A DNA stretch of 64,000 bases from Clostridium sp. CF012 (GTDB lineage Bacteria > Bacillota > Clostridia > Clostridiales > Clostridiaceae), in contig NZ_JAHLEF010000005.1 in assembly GCF_018861755.1 (NCBI RefSeq), positions 153,077 to 217,076 of the forward strand, given 5' to 3'. The position numbers and the translations under genes are program-made. The notes beneath the pieces are model-generated. The model ran no database searches. It saw only the letters and a program-made list of their open reading frames with translations, and was not told where the DNA came from. Each line of letters starts with the position of its first letter. The stretch's first letter is position 1. Shown piece by piece: positions 54,053 to 63,351 of the stretch.

Positions 54053-54151
54053 TTACCCTATTTTTATATTGTGTTCTACAATTAAACCCTCTACTGCTTT
54101 ATGATTAACCATATTTGCTAGAATCATGCTTAAAATACCCTCCATAATCAT
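54053..54151 (-). pseudogene. C-terminal fragment of a second SPFH gene
   Basis: A 32-codon fragment whose translation begins MIMEGILSMILANMVNHK, closely matching MEGILSMVLANMASEK near the C-terminus of the SPFH protein at 38219-40456. The DNA is also similar (about 28 of 39 bp over the best stretch). An in-frame stop codon lies just before it. It lies between amrS and the lipoprotein gene. It is most likely a relic of a paralogue. Confidence 0.6.
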
Positions 54152-54169
54152 TTACATAACCTTGGATAG

Positions 54170-55156
54170 TTAAAGTATAATATTAAGTTTATACCCGCAC
54201 TTTGGACATATACTATCACTAATATTAACATGAATATGGTATCTATCTCTTATAATAACCTTATATCCGCACTTTGGACAGTATGTTGAGTTATCACTGT
54301 CAGCTACATTACCCAAATATACATAATTAAGATGTTTTTTTGCTATATCTCTATCTCCTCGCATTACCTCAATCTCTGTAGCAGGATTTTTCATCTTGTA
54401 GTTCGGAAAATATCTTGATAAATGAAGTGGAATATCTTTATTTAATGAAGCTATAAAATTTGCAATTCCCTCAATTTCTGTAGCAGAATCATTTTCTCCA
54501 TTTACGAGTAGAGTAGTTACCTCTACATGACACTGTTTTAATGCTATTTTAATAGTATCCATAACAGGTGTCACACTTCCTCCGCATATATCATTATAAT
54601 ACTTATTATTAAAGGCTTTTAAATCAATATTCATTGCATCCACAAGGGGCAGGAGCATCTTTAAGGGTTCTTCTTTTATATAACCATTAGTGACCATAAC
54701 TATATTTATATCTTTAATGCCCTCTTTTAATAGCCTTGATGCATTGTATACATATTCATACCAAATGGAAGGCTCATTATATGTAAATGCTACTCCAATA
54801 TTGTCTTTAAGGTTTTTACATATTTCTACTAATTTTTCTGGCGGTATATATTCACTTTTTGCTTTCCCTTGTGATATGGAGTGATTTTGACAAAAGCCAC
54901 AACTGAAATTGCAGCCAAAACTCCCTACCGAAAATATATTGCTACCTGGTTTAAAATGATATAGTGGTTTTTTTTCTATGGGATCTTGGGCCATAGAAGT
55001 TATTTCTCCATAATTTATGGTATAAAGTTTTCCTTCTCTATTTAACCGTACATTACATTTGCCATAAGCGCTAGCTGGGATAAGGCAGTTATGAGGACAA
55101 AGTTTGCACCTTACTTTATCTCCACGATTTTCATAAAACAGTGCTTCTTTTTCCAT
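54170..55156 (-). CDS. amrS: AmmeMemoRadiSam-system radical SAM enzyme
   Basis: A 328-residue radical SAM enzyme of the AmmeMemoRadiSam system, related to pyruvate formate-lyase activase. An N-terminal Cys cluster (17, 20, 24, 34) precedes the SAM-binding [4Fe-4S] motif CNFSCGFC at 82-89. The C-terminus carries two CPKCGYK motifs, a likely zinc ribbon extension. The system's substrate is unknown. It is 11 nt downstream of the LigB/AMMECR1 fusion gene, in one operon. AGGAGTTG precedes ATG. Confidence 0.9.
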   Translation of the reverse strand: MEKEALFYENRGDKVRCKLCPHNCLIPASAYGKCNVRLNREGKLYTINYGEITSMAQDPIEKKPLYHFKPGSNIFSVGSFGCNFSCGFCQNHSISQGKAKSEYIPPEKLVEICKNLKDNIGVAFTYNEPSIWYEYVYNASRLLKEGIKDINIVMVTNGYIKEEPLKMLLPLVDAMNIDLKAFNNKYYNDICGGSVTPVMDTIKIALKQCHVEVTTLLVNGENDSATEIEGIANFIASLNKDIPLHLSRYFPNYKMKNPATEIEVMRGDRDIAKKHLNYVYLGNVADSDNSTYCPKCGYKVIIRDRYHIHVNISDSICPKCGYKLNIIL

Positions 55157-55167
55157 GATTTCAACTC

Positions 55168-56568
55168 CTATTTGTGCCTAATAACTTCAAACTTTTCTAT
55201 AGAATAATTTTCACTGGTGGAAATCCCTGCTTTATTTAGAACAATACTTATTTGCTCTTCTATAGTATTAACACCCGCAAGATCTGGTAATAGTAGTCCA
55301 CTCTTTCTACCACTTCTTACAATCACTCCATATATACTAGGGTCTAGTTGTTCTTTTAAAGCTGCTACAGGCTCTGTTAAGACATCTACTGAAAATACAA
55401 TATCCTCAAGCTCCCCCTCCAACACTGGACTAAACCTTGGGTCCCCTTCTCCTGCTTCAATAGCGTTTCGCATTATCTCACTTGCAATACTGTCTGTCAC
55501 TGGAAAAATGGTACCTATGCAGCCTCTTAGCTGCCCAAATTTTTTAAGAGACACAAATACCCCTCTTTTATTATTTGTCATTTCCTCTGTTACATAGCTC
55601 GGCTCAACCAAGAAATCTCCCTCTATTAGATAATGAGTAAGACTTTCCCTAGCAAGCCTAACATAGACATCTTCATTATTTACTCTTTCCATGTATTTTT
55701 TTCTTTTTCCCACCGTAATTTCTGATAATATATCTCTGTCACTGCTTTTAAGTTGGAATTTCATTACCGCATATCCAACTCCGAAGGTGCCTTCATAGGA
55801 AAGAAGCTCTCCCTTTATTTCATTGCCCTCCATTGCTCCAAGCATTATATAATAAGACCTTAACCCGCATTCTCCAGCGTTTTCAACCATTTCTGGATTT
55901 ATATCAAATACTCCTGCTACATCACCCTTTGTTAATAGACTTATTATATCGCGATCAAATTTTTCTCCATAGGGATTATAATCATAAGGTCCTTCATCTT
56001 TAAGATGATGTGAAAGATCACCACTTCCAATAAACACAGCATTCTCATTACCTTCCTCTACTGCCTCTTTAATGAGTTTACCAAATTTATACAATTGAAT
56101 TGGGCTAAGTCCCCCATATGTAATATGAACAAGCTTAAAAGAATCATATTTATTTACTACAAAATACAGTGGAACTATGGTACCATGATCTAATTCATAT
56201 TTTCTATCGTATTTTTTAAGAAAACTTGTACTTACTCCTACTGTTGGAATATTATTTTTGTGTGACTTATCCATAATTTTTCCTGTTAAATCCATGTCTA
56301 TTTCAAAATTCATAGAAATATTTAACGCCCCAAATTGCTTTAAACTTCCTGAAATAGAACTTTCAAAAGATAGCGCTATTGCATCTGAAAACATAGTCCC
56401 ATGTGGTGTCACTACTATTATTACCTCTGGTTTTAAATCAGCTATTTCACCTCCGATACGCTGGCAGGCATCATATGTATTTTTTATCTTTTTTTCCTCT
56501 CCACGGCCCACCTCTGGAATTATTATAGGGGGATGTGGCATTGTAACATAAGCTATTATTTTTCCCAT
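55168..56568 (-). CDS. AmmeMemoRadiSam-system fusion: LigB/MEMO-like domain plus AMMECR1 domain
   Basis: A 466-residue two-domain protein. The N-terminal half (1-270) belongs to the class III extradiol dioxygenase/MEMO superfamily, with MPHPPIIIPE, TPHGTMF and SGDLSHHL supplying likely metal-binding histidines and aspartate. The C-terminal half (about 290-466) is an AMMECR1 domain with the hallmark LRGCIG near residue 350. The ATG at 56568 follows GAGGTGA; a GTG at 56577 lies within that site. Biochemical function is unknown; co-occurrence with amrS defines the system. Confidence 0.88.
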   Translation of the reverse strand: MGKIIAYVTMPHPPIIIPEVGRGEEKKIKNTYDACQRIGGEIADLKPEVIIVVTPHGTMFSDAIALSFESSISGSLKQFGALNISMNFEIDMDLTGKIMDKSHKNNIPTVGVSTSFLKKYDRKYELDHGTIVPLYFVVNKYDSFKLVHITYGGLSPIQLYKFGKLIKEAVEEGNENAVFIGSGDLSHHLKDEGPYDYNPYGEKFDRDIISLLTKGDVAGVFDINPEMVENAGECGLRSYYIMLGAMEGNEIKGELLSYEGTFGVGYAVMKFQLKSSDRDILSEITVGKRKKYMERVNNEDVYVRLARESLTHYLIEGDFLVEPSYVTEEMTNNKRGVFVSLKKFGQLRGCIGTIFPVTDSIASEIMRNAIEAGEGDPRFSPVLEGELEDIVFSVDVLTEPVAALKEQLDPSIYGVIVRSGRKSGLLLPDLAGVNTIEEQISIVLNKAGISTSENYSIEKFEVIRHK

Positions 56569-57018
56569 TATAATCACCTCTCCTATTTATTACTTTAAGT
56601 CTCATTTAAATATATATGAAATCAGTATGCTAGTCTATTCTAGCCTAGTCTATTCTAGCATGGTCTATTTTCATGTACCTAAATATTTTACCCACTACTT
56701 AATGTTCATATCCATAAAAATTAATTCTGGATATTCTTTGAATTTTATGCTATAAAAAAGAATTTAGCAGTAAGTTAAATAGAATAAATTTATATCAAAC
56801 TAAAAATTGTAATATTACAACAATTCGAATACCGTTTAAACCGTATCTACAGTAAGCATAGAAAAGCATGAAGAGTAAAATATCGTAATTATATTAATAA
56901 ATCCATGAATTCACTTGTATTTTAACTTAAATGAATGAATTTCAAATTGAAGTCCTCGATGCAATACTATATAATAGATAAATATTGTAATGATAAATTC
57001 TATTATAGAGGTGTATTT
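56569..57018. other. Divergent intergenic region with element related to 13569-13640
   Basis: 450 bp between the AmmeMemo gene and the KimA-like gene. The left part (56603-56683) resembles the region upstream of the sensor kinase and contains a 15-bp tandem repeat. The right part is AT-rich and must hold the transporter promoter. I looked for a cyclic-di-AMP (ydaO) riboswitch and saw none. Confidence 0.5.
56630..56659. repeat. Two perfect 15-bp tandem repeats
   Basis: CTAGTCTATTCTAGC occurs twice head-to-tail at 56630-56644 and 56645-56659, followed by a partial third copy. Confidence 0.85.
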
Positions 57019-58857
57019 ATGTTTTCAAAATTAAGAGAACTACTAATAGGGAAGACACTAAAAACAGAAGAATTAGAGGGAGAAAAATTAAATGTTTTTT
57101 GGGGACTACCTATATTATCAAGTGATGCCGTTTCTTCTGTTGCATATGCAGGGGAAGAAGTTTTAATTGTGTTAATTGGCGTTATAGGTCTTATAGCATA
57201 TCAATATATGTTTTATGCCGCGCTGTGTATTGTAATACTATTATTTATACTTGTTTTTTCCTACAGGCAGACTATTGATAGCTACCCCTGTGGTGGAGGC
57301 TCATATATAGTTGCAAAGGATAATCTCGGTACAATACCTGGACTTACTGCCGGAGCAGCACTTTCTGTAGATTATATACTGACAGTTGCTGTTAGTATAT
57401 GTGCTGGAACTGCTGCAATAACTTCAGCACTACCCTCCTTGCTTCCCCATAAAGTAGCTATAGCTCTTGCTATGTTATTCTTCATAACAATTGGTAACTT
57501 AAGAGGAGTGAAAGAATCATCCAAACTTTTTGGAGTTCCAACATACTTATTTATTTTTTCTTGCGTAGTGCTTATTATCACTGGCATTGTAAAGCACTTT
57601 ATTTTTGGAATTACACCAGCACCACTTTATCCAATACCACAACAAGTAGGTGACCTTACACTGTTCCTGTTTCTTAGAGCATTTGCTTCAGGTTGTACTG
57701 CATTATCGGGAGTTGAAGCGGTAAGTAATGGTATACCTAATTTTAAAGAACCATCACAAAAGAATGCAAAAGCTGTTTTGGGTTTGCTAGCTTTTTTAGT
57801 TCTATTTATTTTTGGTGGGTTATCTTTTCTAGCAACAATTTATCATCCAGTACCTCATGCAGATGTGACAGTATTTGCTCAAATTGCCGAGCAAGTTTTC
57901 GGAAAAAGCATTATGTTTTACATTATGCAAATTGCCACTGCATTAATATTAGTAATGGCTGCAAATACAGCCTATGCAGGTCTACCACTTTTACTTTCTA
58001 TAATGGCAAAGGATGGATATGCGCCAAGGCAATTTTCTCAAAGAGGAAAGCGACTAAGTTTCTCAAATGGAATAATACTATTAGGATCAGCTGCTGCTAT
58101 TTTAATTATTGTGTTTCAAGGCGATACTCATTTACTTCTGCCTTTATACGCAGTAGGTGTATTTTTATCTTTTACACTTTCACAAGTTGGAATGTTCCTA
58201 AAGTGGGAAAGAAGCAGAACACCTGGTTATAGACATAAGGCATTTATAAATGGATTAGGTGCTCTAATAACTTTTATTACAGTAATACTCATAGGTATAA
58301 CAAAGTTTTTCCACGGTGCTTGGATAGTTTGTATTGTAATACCTGTACTTGTTTATCTTATGGTTAAGGTTAAGCAACATTATACCAAGATTGCAGCACA
58401 ACTTAAATTATCCTTAGAACAAAGACCTAATGAAGGCGCTACAACGAATAACAATCAACATGTAATAATACTTGTAGGGTCCTTAAATAAATCAACTTTA
58501 AAAGCATTAAACTGTGCTAGGTGTTTATCAAAAAACGTTGTTGCCTTTCATGTATCAACTGATGATGACGTTACCGAAAAATTAGAAAGAAAATGGAAAG
58601 AGTATAATCCTGGAATCCCATTAATAATAAAACATTCTTCTTATAGGGACATAATGAAACCATTAATGACTTTTATAGAATCTGAAGAACGTGCTTCAAA
58701 ACATGGAGAAACTGTTACAGTTGTAATATCACAATTTGTTATTACTAAGTGGTGGCATAATATACTTCATAACCAAACATCATATTTTATAAAGAGTATG
58801 CTATATAAAAATAGGAATGTGGCAGTGCTTACTGTCCCATATATAATAGAAGAGTAG
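57019..58857 (+). CDS. kimA: KimA-like potassium transporter (APC family)
   Basis: A 612-residue APC-superfamily permease. It resembles Bacillus subtilis KimA (YdaO), a high-affinity K+ importer: LSSDAVSSVAY near the start, SYRQTIDSYPCGGGSYIVAK, SGVEAVSNGIPNFKEP, AVGVFLSFTLSQVGM and a cytoplasmic C-terminal domain of about 150 residues (HVIILVGSLNKSTLKALNCARCLS onward). About twelve membrane helices are visible. The ATG at 57019 follows AGAGGTG; 28 extra in-frame codons upstream lack support. The ion specificity is inferred from the resemblance. Confidence 0.82.
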   Translation: MFSKLRELLIGKTLKTEELEGEKLNVFWGLPILSSDAVSSVAYAGEEVLIVLIGVIGLIAYQYMFYAALCIVILLFILVFSYRQTIDSYPCGGGSYIVAKDNLGTIPGLTAGAALSVDYILTVAVSICAGTAAITSALPSLLPHKVAIALAMLFFITIGNLRGVKESSKLFGVPTYLFIFSCVVLIITGIVKHFIFGITPAPLYPIPQQVGDLTLFLFLRAFASGCTALSGVEAVSNGIPNFKEPSQKNAKAVLGLLAFLVLFIFGGLSFLATIYHPVPHADVTVFAQIAEQVFGKSIMFYIMQIATALILVMAANTAYAGLPLLLSIMAKDGYAPRQFSQRGKRLSFSNGIILLGSAAAILIIVFQGDTHLLLPLYAVGVFLSFTLSQVGMFLKWERSRTPGYRHKAFINGLGALITFITVILIGITKFFHGAWIVCIVIPVLVYLMVKVKQHYTKIAAQLKLSLEQRPNEGATTNNNQHVIILVGSLNKSTLKALNCARCLSKNVVAFHVSTDDDVTEKLERKWKEYNPGIPLIIKHSSYRDIMKPLMTFIESEERASKHGETVTVVISQFVITKWWHNILHNQTSYFIKSMLYKNRNVAVLTVPYIIEE

Positions 58858-58910
58858 AAACTCCAAAATATACAAAAATGGATTCCTTGGAATTCACTTT
58901 TGTATTTAAG

Positions 58911-58970
58911 AACATAAAGAGCTATCTTACTCTGGAAATTAATTTCTAGAGTAAGATAGCTCTTTATGTT
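58911..58970. terminator. Long bidirectional terminator
   Basis: A perfect 23-bp stem (58911-58933 with 58948-58970) between the convergent transporter and aminopeptidase genes. Confidence 0.85.
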
Positions 58971-58986
58971 TTATTTGATATTAGTC

Positions 58987-60759
58987 TTAAACTTCCCTTG
59001 TTGCCTGCTTTAAGTATTCTAATTCCTCTCCTTGTAGATAGATAGAAAGTTTTTCAAATACAGTTTTGTGATAATCATTTAACCATGCCTTTTCTTCAAA
59101 TGTTAATAGTGAAACATCTATAACATCTAAGTCTATAGGACATAGTGTTAAAGTCTCAAACTTCATAAATTGTCCACCATATAATGTGTTTTCGATTTCT
59201 TGAACAACAACTAAGTTTTCTATTCTTATACCATGTTTTCCTGCCTTATAAACTCCTGGTTCGTTGGACACTACCATTCCCTTTTCAAGCTTAATTACAT
59301 TTGGTACCACAGATATTCTATGTGGGCCTTCATGAACATTTAAAAAGAAGCCTACTCCATGTCCTGTTCCATGTTTATAATCCATGCCTGCATTCCAAAG
59401 TGGTATTCTAGCAATAATATCTAAATTTGAACCAGTAGTTCCATATAAAAATCTTTGCAATGTTAAATCGATCATTCCTCTTAATACTAAGGTGAAATCT
59501 GTTTTTTCTTCATCAGTTAATGGTCCTACAGCTAGTGTTCTTGTAATATCAGTTGTTCCATCTAAGTATTGAGCGCCAGAATCTAATAAATATAGACTCT
59601 CTTGCATAATAGTAGCCTGATCCTTTTGCGTAGCAGAGTAGTGAGGCATAGAAGCATTTGCCCGGTAAGCTGAAATAGATGCAAAGCTTAAGTCATAGAA
59701 ATTTTCTCCTGCTCTTCTTATTTCTTCAATTTTATCCGATGCTTCTATTTCTGTAATATTACGGGTCTTTATGGTTTTCTTTAGCCAACTAATAAATTTA
59801 ACCATAGCCACACCATCGCGTACCATTGCTTTCCTGACATTTTCAATTTGAATATCATTCTTTATAGCCTTAAATCTTGTAGTTATATCCATAGCCTCTA
59901 TAATTTTAATCTTTACAGCGCTGTATATCCAAGTGCTAGTTCTTGCTGCATCAAGTAATATTGCTCCAGCTTTAATTCCTCTTAAAAATTCCCCTATGCT
60001 ATCGTAAGGTATTATTTCTACATTAGCCTTTTCAAGCTCTGCTCTAACAACTGAATTGATTTTTTTATCATCTATAAATAGATAATATTTTCCCTCTGAA
60101 ATCAATGCATAAGCTATAGTTAGTGGGTTACATTTTACATCTCTTGCTCTAATGTTTAATAGCCATGCTATGTCATCAAGGCCAGATATAACATAATAGT
60201 CTGCCCCCATAGTCTTCATTTCAAGAACTACCTTAGCAAGTTTTGATTCTCTAGACTCCCCTGCAAAGGCTACATCATGCAAAACTACCTGACTACAAGG
60301 TCTTTGAGGTCTATCCTTCCATATTATATCTATTAAATCTTCATTAACCTCATAGGTAAATTCACTACTTTCTAAAGCCTTCTTAAGGCTTCTAAAATAC
60401 TCTACTGAAATAACCTTACCATCAAAAGCAATCTTTGCTTCCTTATTAAGATTTTGTTTCAAAAATGCCTCAACAGTTGGAACGCCATTCTCTCCCATTC
60501 TAAATAGAGTTACTCCAGTACCAATCAATTGATTTTCTGCTTGTATAAAATATCTTCCATCTGTCCATAAGCCGGCCTCAGTTAAAGTGATAATTGCAGT
60601 TCCAGCAGAACCAGTAAATCCTGTTATAAAAGTTCTAGCAGTATAGTGTTCTGCTACGTATTCACTTTGATGTGGATCTGAACTAGGTACAATGCATGCA
60701 TCTATGCCTCTTTTTCTCATCTCAACTCTTAACTCTTCAACTCTTTCTTTAACGCCCAT
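58987..60759 (-). CDS. Aminopeptidase P family (M24B) Xaa-Pro peptidase
   Basis: A 590-residue metallopeptidase that releases an N-terminal residue before proline. Two creatinase N-terminal domains (about 1-300) precede the catalytic pita-bread domain, with metal ligands in DSGAQYLDGTTDITRT, GTGHGVG and NEPGVYKAGKHGIRIEN, and a C-terminal extension as in eukaryote-like three-domain APP. The ATG at 60759 follows GAGGTGA. An inverted repeat (60777-60798) lies just upstream and may be an operator. Confidence 0.93.
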   Translation of the reverse strand: MGVKERVEELRVEMRKRGIDACIVPSSDPHQSEYVAEHYTARTFITGFTGSAGTAIITLTEAGLWTDGRYFIQAENQLIGTGVTLFRMGENGVPTVEAFLKQNLNKEAKIAFDGKVISVEYFRSLKKALESSEFTYEVNEDLIDIIWKDRPQRPCSQVVLHDVAFAGESRESKLAKVVLEMKTMGADYYVISGLDDIAWLLNIRARDVKCNPLTIAYALISEGKYYLFIDDKKINSVVRAELEKANVEIIPYDSIGEFLRGIKAGAILLDAARTSTWIYSAVKIKIIEAMDITTRFKAIKNDIQIENVRKAMVRDGVAMVKFISWLKKTIKTRNITEIEASDKIEEIRRAGENFYDLSFASISAYRANASMPHYSATQKDQATIMQESLYLLDSGAQYLDGTTDITRTLAVGPLTDEEKTDFTLVLRGMIDLTLQRFLYGTTGSNLDIIARIPLWNAGMDYKHGTGHGVGFFLNVHEGPHRISVVPNVIKLEKGMVVSNEPGVYKAGKHGIRIENLVVVQEIENTLYGGQFMKFETLTLCPIDLDVIDVSLLTFEEKAWLNDYHKTVFEKLSIYLQGEELEYLKQATREV

Positions 60760-60776
60760 TACCTTCACCTCATTAA

Positions 60777-60798
60777 ATTGTAAACGTTTATTTACAAT
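60777..60798. promoter_or_regulatory. Candidate operator upstream of the aminopeptidase P gene
   Basis: A perfect inverted repeat ATTGTAAA-CGTTTA-TTTACAAT. The TGTAAACGTTTA part resembles a CcpA cre site (TGWNANCGNTNWCA) except for the last two bases. It lies 18-39 nt before the start codon, where a bound protein would block transcription. Confidence 0.45.
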
Positions 60799-60828
60799 AT
60801 TTTTTTATTACAGACATTATTATAACAT

Positions 60829-60859
60829 AAAAAGACAGTATTATTATATGATGTCTTTT
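60829..60859 (-). terminator. Terminator overlapping the end of the cyclase gene
   Basis: An 8-bp stem (AAAAGACA with TGTCTTTT) whose right arm includes the last codons of the cyclase gene. Confidence 0.5.
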
Positions 60860-61470
60860 ATTAAAACTATCCTAGCAGGAGCACCGTCTACTCCTTTAAT
60901 CTTAAGTGGCAACGCACACATGAAATACTCATCCTCTTTTATTTCTTTTAGTCTAACGCCTTCTATGATAGTTATCCCATTTCTAAAAAGAATTTTATGA
61001 GTTTCATGCTCTGGCTGAGCCCTTTCTATTCCAAGGGAATCTATTGCCACACCAATTATGCCCTTTTCTGCTAAATACTCTGCTCCACTCTTTTCAACAT
61101 AAACAAAATCAGGCTGAAATTCTTCTGAAAAGGAATTTCTAGTTTTAAGTAATAAGAATTCACCAGATTTAATATTTTTATTTACAAGATCCTCTTTTGT
61201 TATCCCGTCTACTATCTTAGTTAGATCTATTACTCTACACTTTGTAATCAATTTATTTAAATCAATAGATTCAATAGTAGCTCCCATATCATCTACGTGA
61301 TATGGGGCATCAATATGAGTTCCTGTATGCACGTTCATGTACATACTAGATTCATTAATGCTATCCTTTGGAATTTTCCTCTCGAATTTAATTACTGGCC
61401 TTTTTTCCTCTATATTCTTGTACACTCCCATAGTTTTTTCAATAGTCATAGATATATCATATATAACCAT
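60844..61470 (-). CDS. Cyclase-family hydrolase (kynurenine formamidase-like fold)
   Basis: A 208-residue metal-dependent hydrolase of the cyclase family. The zinc motif HTGTHIDAPYH occupies residues 48-58. Members hydrolyse N-formylkynurenine or related amides and esters; no tryptophan catabolism genes are nearby, so the substrate is open. It begins 11 nt after the zwf stop codon and is probably co-transcribed with it. Confidence 0.85.
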   Translation of the reverse strand: MVIYDISMTIEKTMGVYKNIEEKRPVIKFERKIPKDSINESSMYMNVHTGTHIDAPYHVDDMGATIESIDLNKLITKCRVIDLTKIVDGITKEDLVNKNIKSGEFLLLKTRNSFSEEFQPDFVYVEKSGAEYLAEKGIIGVAIDSLGIERAQPEHETHKILFRNGITIIEGVRLKEIKEDEYFMCALPLKIKGVDGAPARIVLIKDII

Positions 61471-61481
61471 GTTTTCCCTCC

Positions 61482-62987
61482 TTAATCAGACGCGGTATTC
61501 CACCACTGTCTACCATCTTTTTCAATTAAATCTATTGCTCCCTGGGGTCCCGAGGTCCCTGCTTGATAATTAGGACACGTAGAAATATTATTCTCATATT
61601 GCTTTTCAATGCTTTCAATAAATTCCCAAGAATATTGGAGTTCATCCCATCTAGTAAATAGTGATGAGTTATTTCTAATCGCTTCAAGTATTAGCCTCTC
61701 ATAGGCCTCAGGTGAGTCGTTTAAACACCTACAACTTTGACAATAATCTAGTTGAACCTTTTCCATCTTAAATTCACTACCAGGCTTCTTTGCATTTATC
61801 TGAAAGAAAAACCCCTCTTCTGGCTGAATTTTTAAAACTAAAAGATTATGAGGAATATTATTAAACTCCTTATAATAATTAATGCCAGGAAGTTTTTTAA
61901 ACTGAATAACTATCTCAGTACTTTTATTATTCATCCTTTTTCCTGCTCTTATATATATGGGGACTCCTCCCCATCGAAAATTATCTATATAAGTCTTAAG
62001 TGCTATAAAAGTATCCGTATTAGACGTTGCGGAAACTCTATCTTCTTCTCTATACCCCACAACTTTCGCTCCTTCAACTTCTCCCGCTCCGTATTGGCCA
62101 CGAACAATATTTTCTTTAAAAGACTCAGCGGTAAAAGGTCTGAGTGATCTTAGTGCCTTCACTTTTTCGTCCCTTATAGATTCAGGTTCAAAGTCTATTG
62201 GAGGTTCCATGGCAATCATAGTTAGCATTTGTAATATATGATTTTGAAGCATATCTTTTAATATACCTGCATTCTCATAATATGCACCTCTGCTCTCTAC
62301 GCCTAAAAGCTCACTCGCGGTAATTTGAATATTATCTATATGGTTTGCATTCCATAATGGTTCAAATAATGAGTTCCCAAATCTAATTGCCAATATGTTT
62401 TGAATCATTTCCTTTCCCAAATAGTGATCTATTCTAAATAAATCTTCTTCTGGTATAAGCTTTGATATATTATGATTTAATATCCTAGCTGTTTCAAGGC
62501 TTGATCCAAAAGGCTTTTCAATCATTATCCTCTGCCAGCCAATGGCTTTTGAAACCATAGCATTGCTTTTTAAATTTCTAATTATACCTTCAAAAAACTC
62601 TGGCGCAACGGCTAAATAATATAATCTTTTGCCTCCAGTTGAATATTTTTTCTCCATTGTTTCCAAAAACATATCCAAATCGGCATAACCTTGATTATCA
62701 GAGGTAAAATCAAAGTTTTTATAGAAAATCCGATTACTGAATTTAACCCATAACTCTTCATTTAGTGAAAATCTAGAGAATTTTTCTACAGATTCATGCA
62801 TTTCTTCTCTATATTGCTCATTTGTTTTTTCACGTCTTCCTATAGCTACAATTGTAAAATTTTCAGGTAATTTTTCTTCGTACATTAAACTGAAAATAGC
62901 GGGAATAAGTTTTCTTTTTGTCAAATCACCGGTTCCACCAAAAATTACAAATATACTAGAAAGCTCTTTATCAATATTTGTCTCCAT
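61482..62987 (-). CDS. zwf: Glucose-6-phosphate 1-dehydrogenase
   Basis: A 501-residue enzyme that oxidises glucose 6-phosphate to 6-phosphogluconolactone, giving NAD(P)H. The N-terminal coenzyme loop is GGTGDLTKRKL (residues 16-26), and the catalytic signature RIDHYLGKE lies near 185. EKPFGSSLETA and the C-terminal GKRMN...EIVIQFK segments complete the fold. GGAAGGGG precedes ATG. The next oxidative pentose phosphate genes are not in the window. Confidence 0.95.
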   Translation of the reverse strand: METNIDKELSSIFVIFGGTGDLTKRKLIPAIFSLMYEEKLPENFTIVAIGRREKTNEQYREEMHESVEKFSRFSLNEELWVKFSNRIFYKNFDFTSDNQGYADLDMFLETMEKKYSTGGKRLYYLAVAPEFFEGIIRNLKSNAMVSKAIGWQRIMIEKPFGSSLETARILNHNISKLIPEEDLFRIDHYLGKEMIQNILAIRFGNSLFEPLWNANHIDNIQITASELLGVESRGAYYENAGILKDMLQNHILQMLTMIAMEPPIDFEPESIRDEKVKALRSLRPFTAESFKENIVRGQYGAGEVEGAKVVGYREEDRVSATSNTDTFIALKTYIDNFRWGGVPIYIRAGKRMNNKSTEIVIQFKKLPGINYYKEFNNIPHNLLVLKIQPEEGFFFQINAKKPGSEFKMEKVQLDYCQSCRCLNDSPEAYERLILEAIRNNSSLFTRWDELQYSWEFIESIEKQYENNISTCPNYQAGTSGPQGAIDLIEKDGRQWWNTASD

Positions 62988-63351
62988 TAAAAGTGCCCCT
63001 TCCTAATATTCTTTATTAACGCACTATTCACTATATATAACAGGCTTTAATCATATAATTAATATAACATAAAGTAATGATTGTTAGCAAATATAACTTG
63101 TCCATTACGCTATCACTTTAAATCTTTATTCTTCAATAATAAAGAACTTTAGCTTATTAGGTTAATCATATTCTTTTTCTCTCATTAATGCAATATTTTA
63201 CAGACTTCTTGCTATTTTTTAGGTAAAACAACCATAAGGTTATTTCATTTGATATTTAATTTCAATATATCAATAATATGGCAACATGCTATATTCAGAC
63301 AGTGAAATATGCTATACTTCAATTATCAGTAACTAAAGGAGGTAATGTCCT
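62988..63351. other. Divergent intergenic region
   Basis: 364 bp between the zwf and LapA-like genes. It is AT-rich; a TATACT near 63313 is a possible -10 for the LapA-like gene. I see no convincing -35, repeat or riboswitch. Confidence 0.4.

Noticed and set aside
53554..54108. 184-residue open frame opposite the PrcB_C lipoprotein
   Set aside because: Its middle part is the antisense of the KPIA repeats and its end crosses the SPFH relic; no start signal.
56684..57018. Cyclic-di-AMP (ydaO) riboswitch upstream of the KimA-like gene
   Set aside because: KimA genes often have one, but I could not find its conserved core in the leader.
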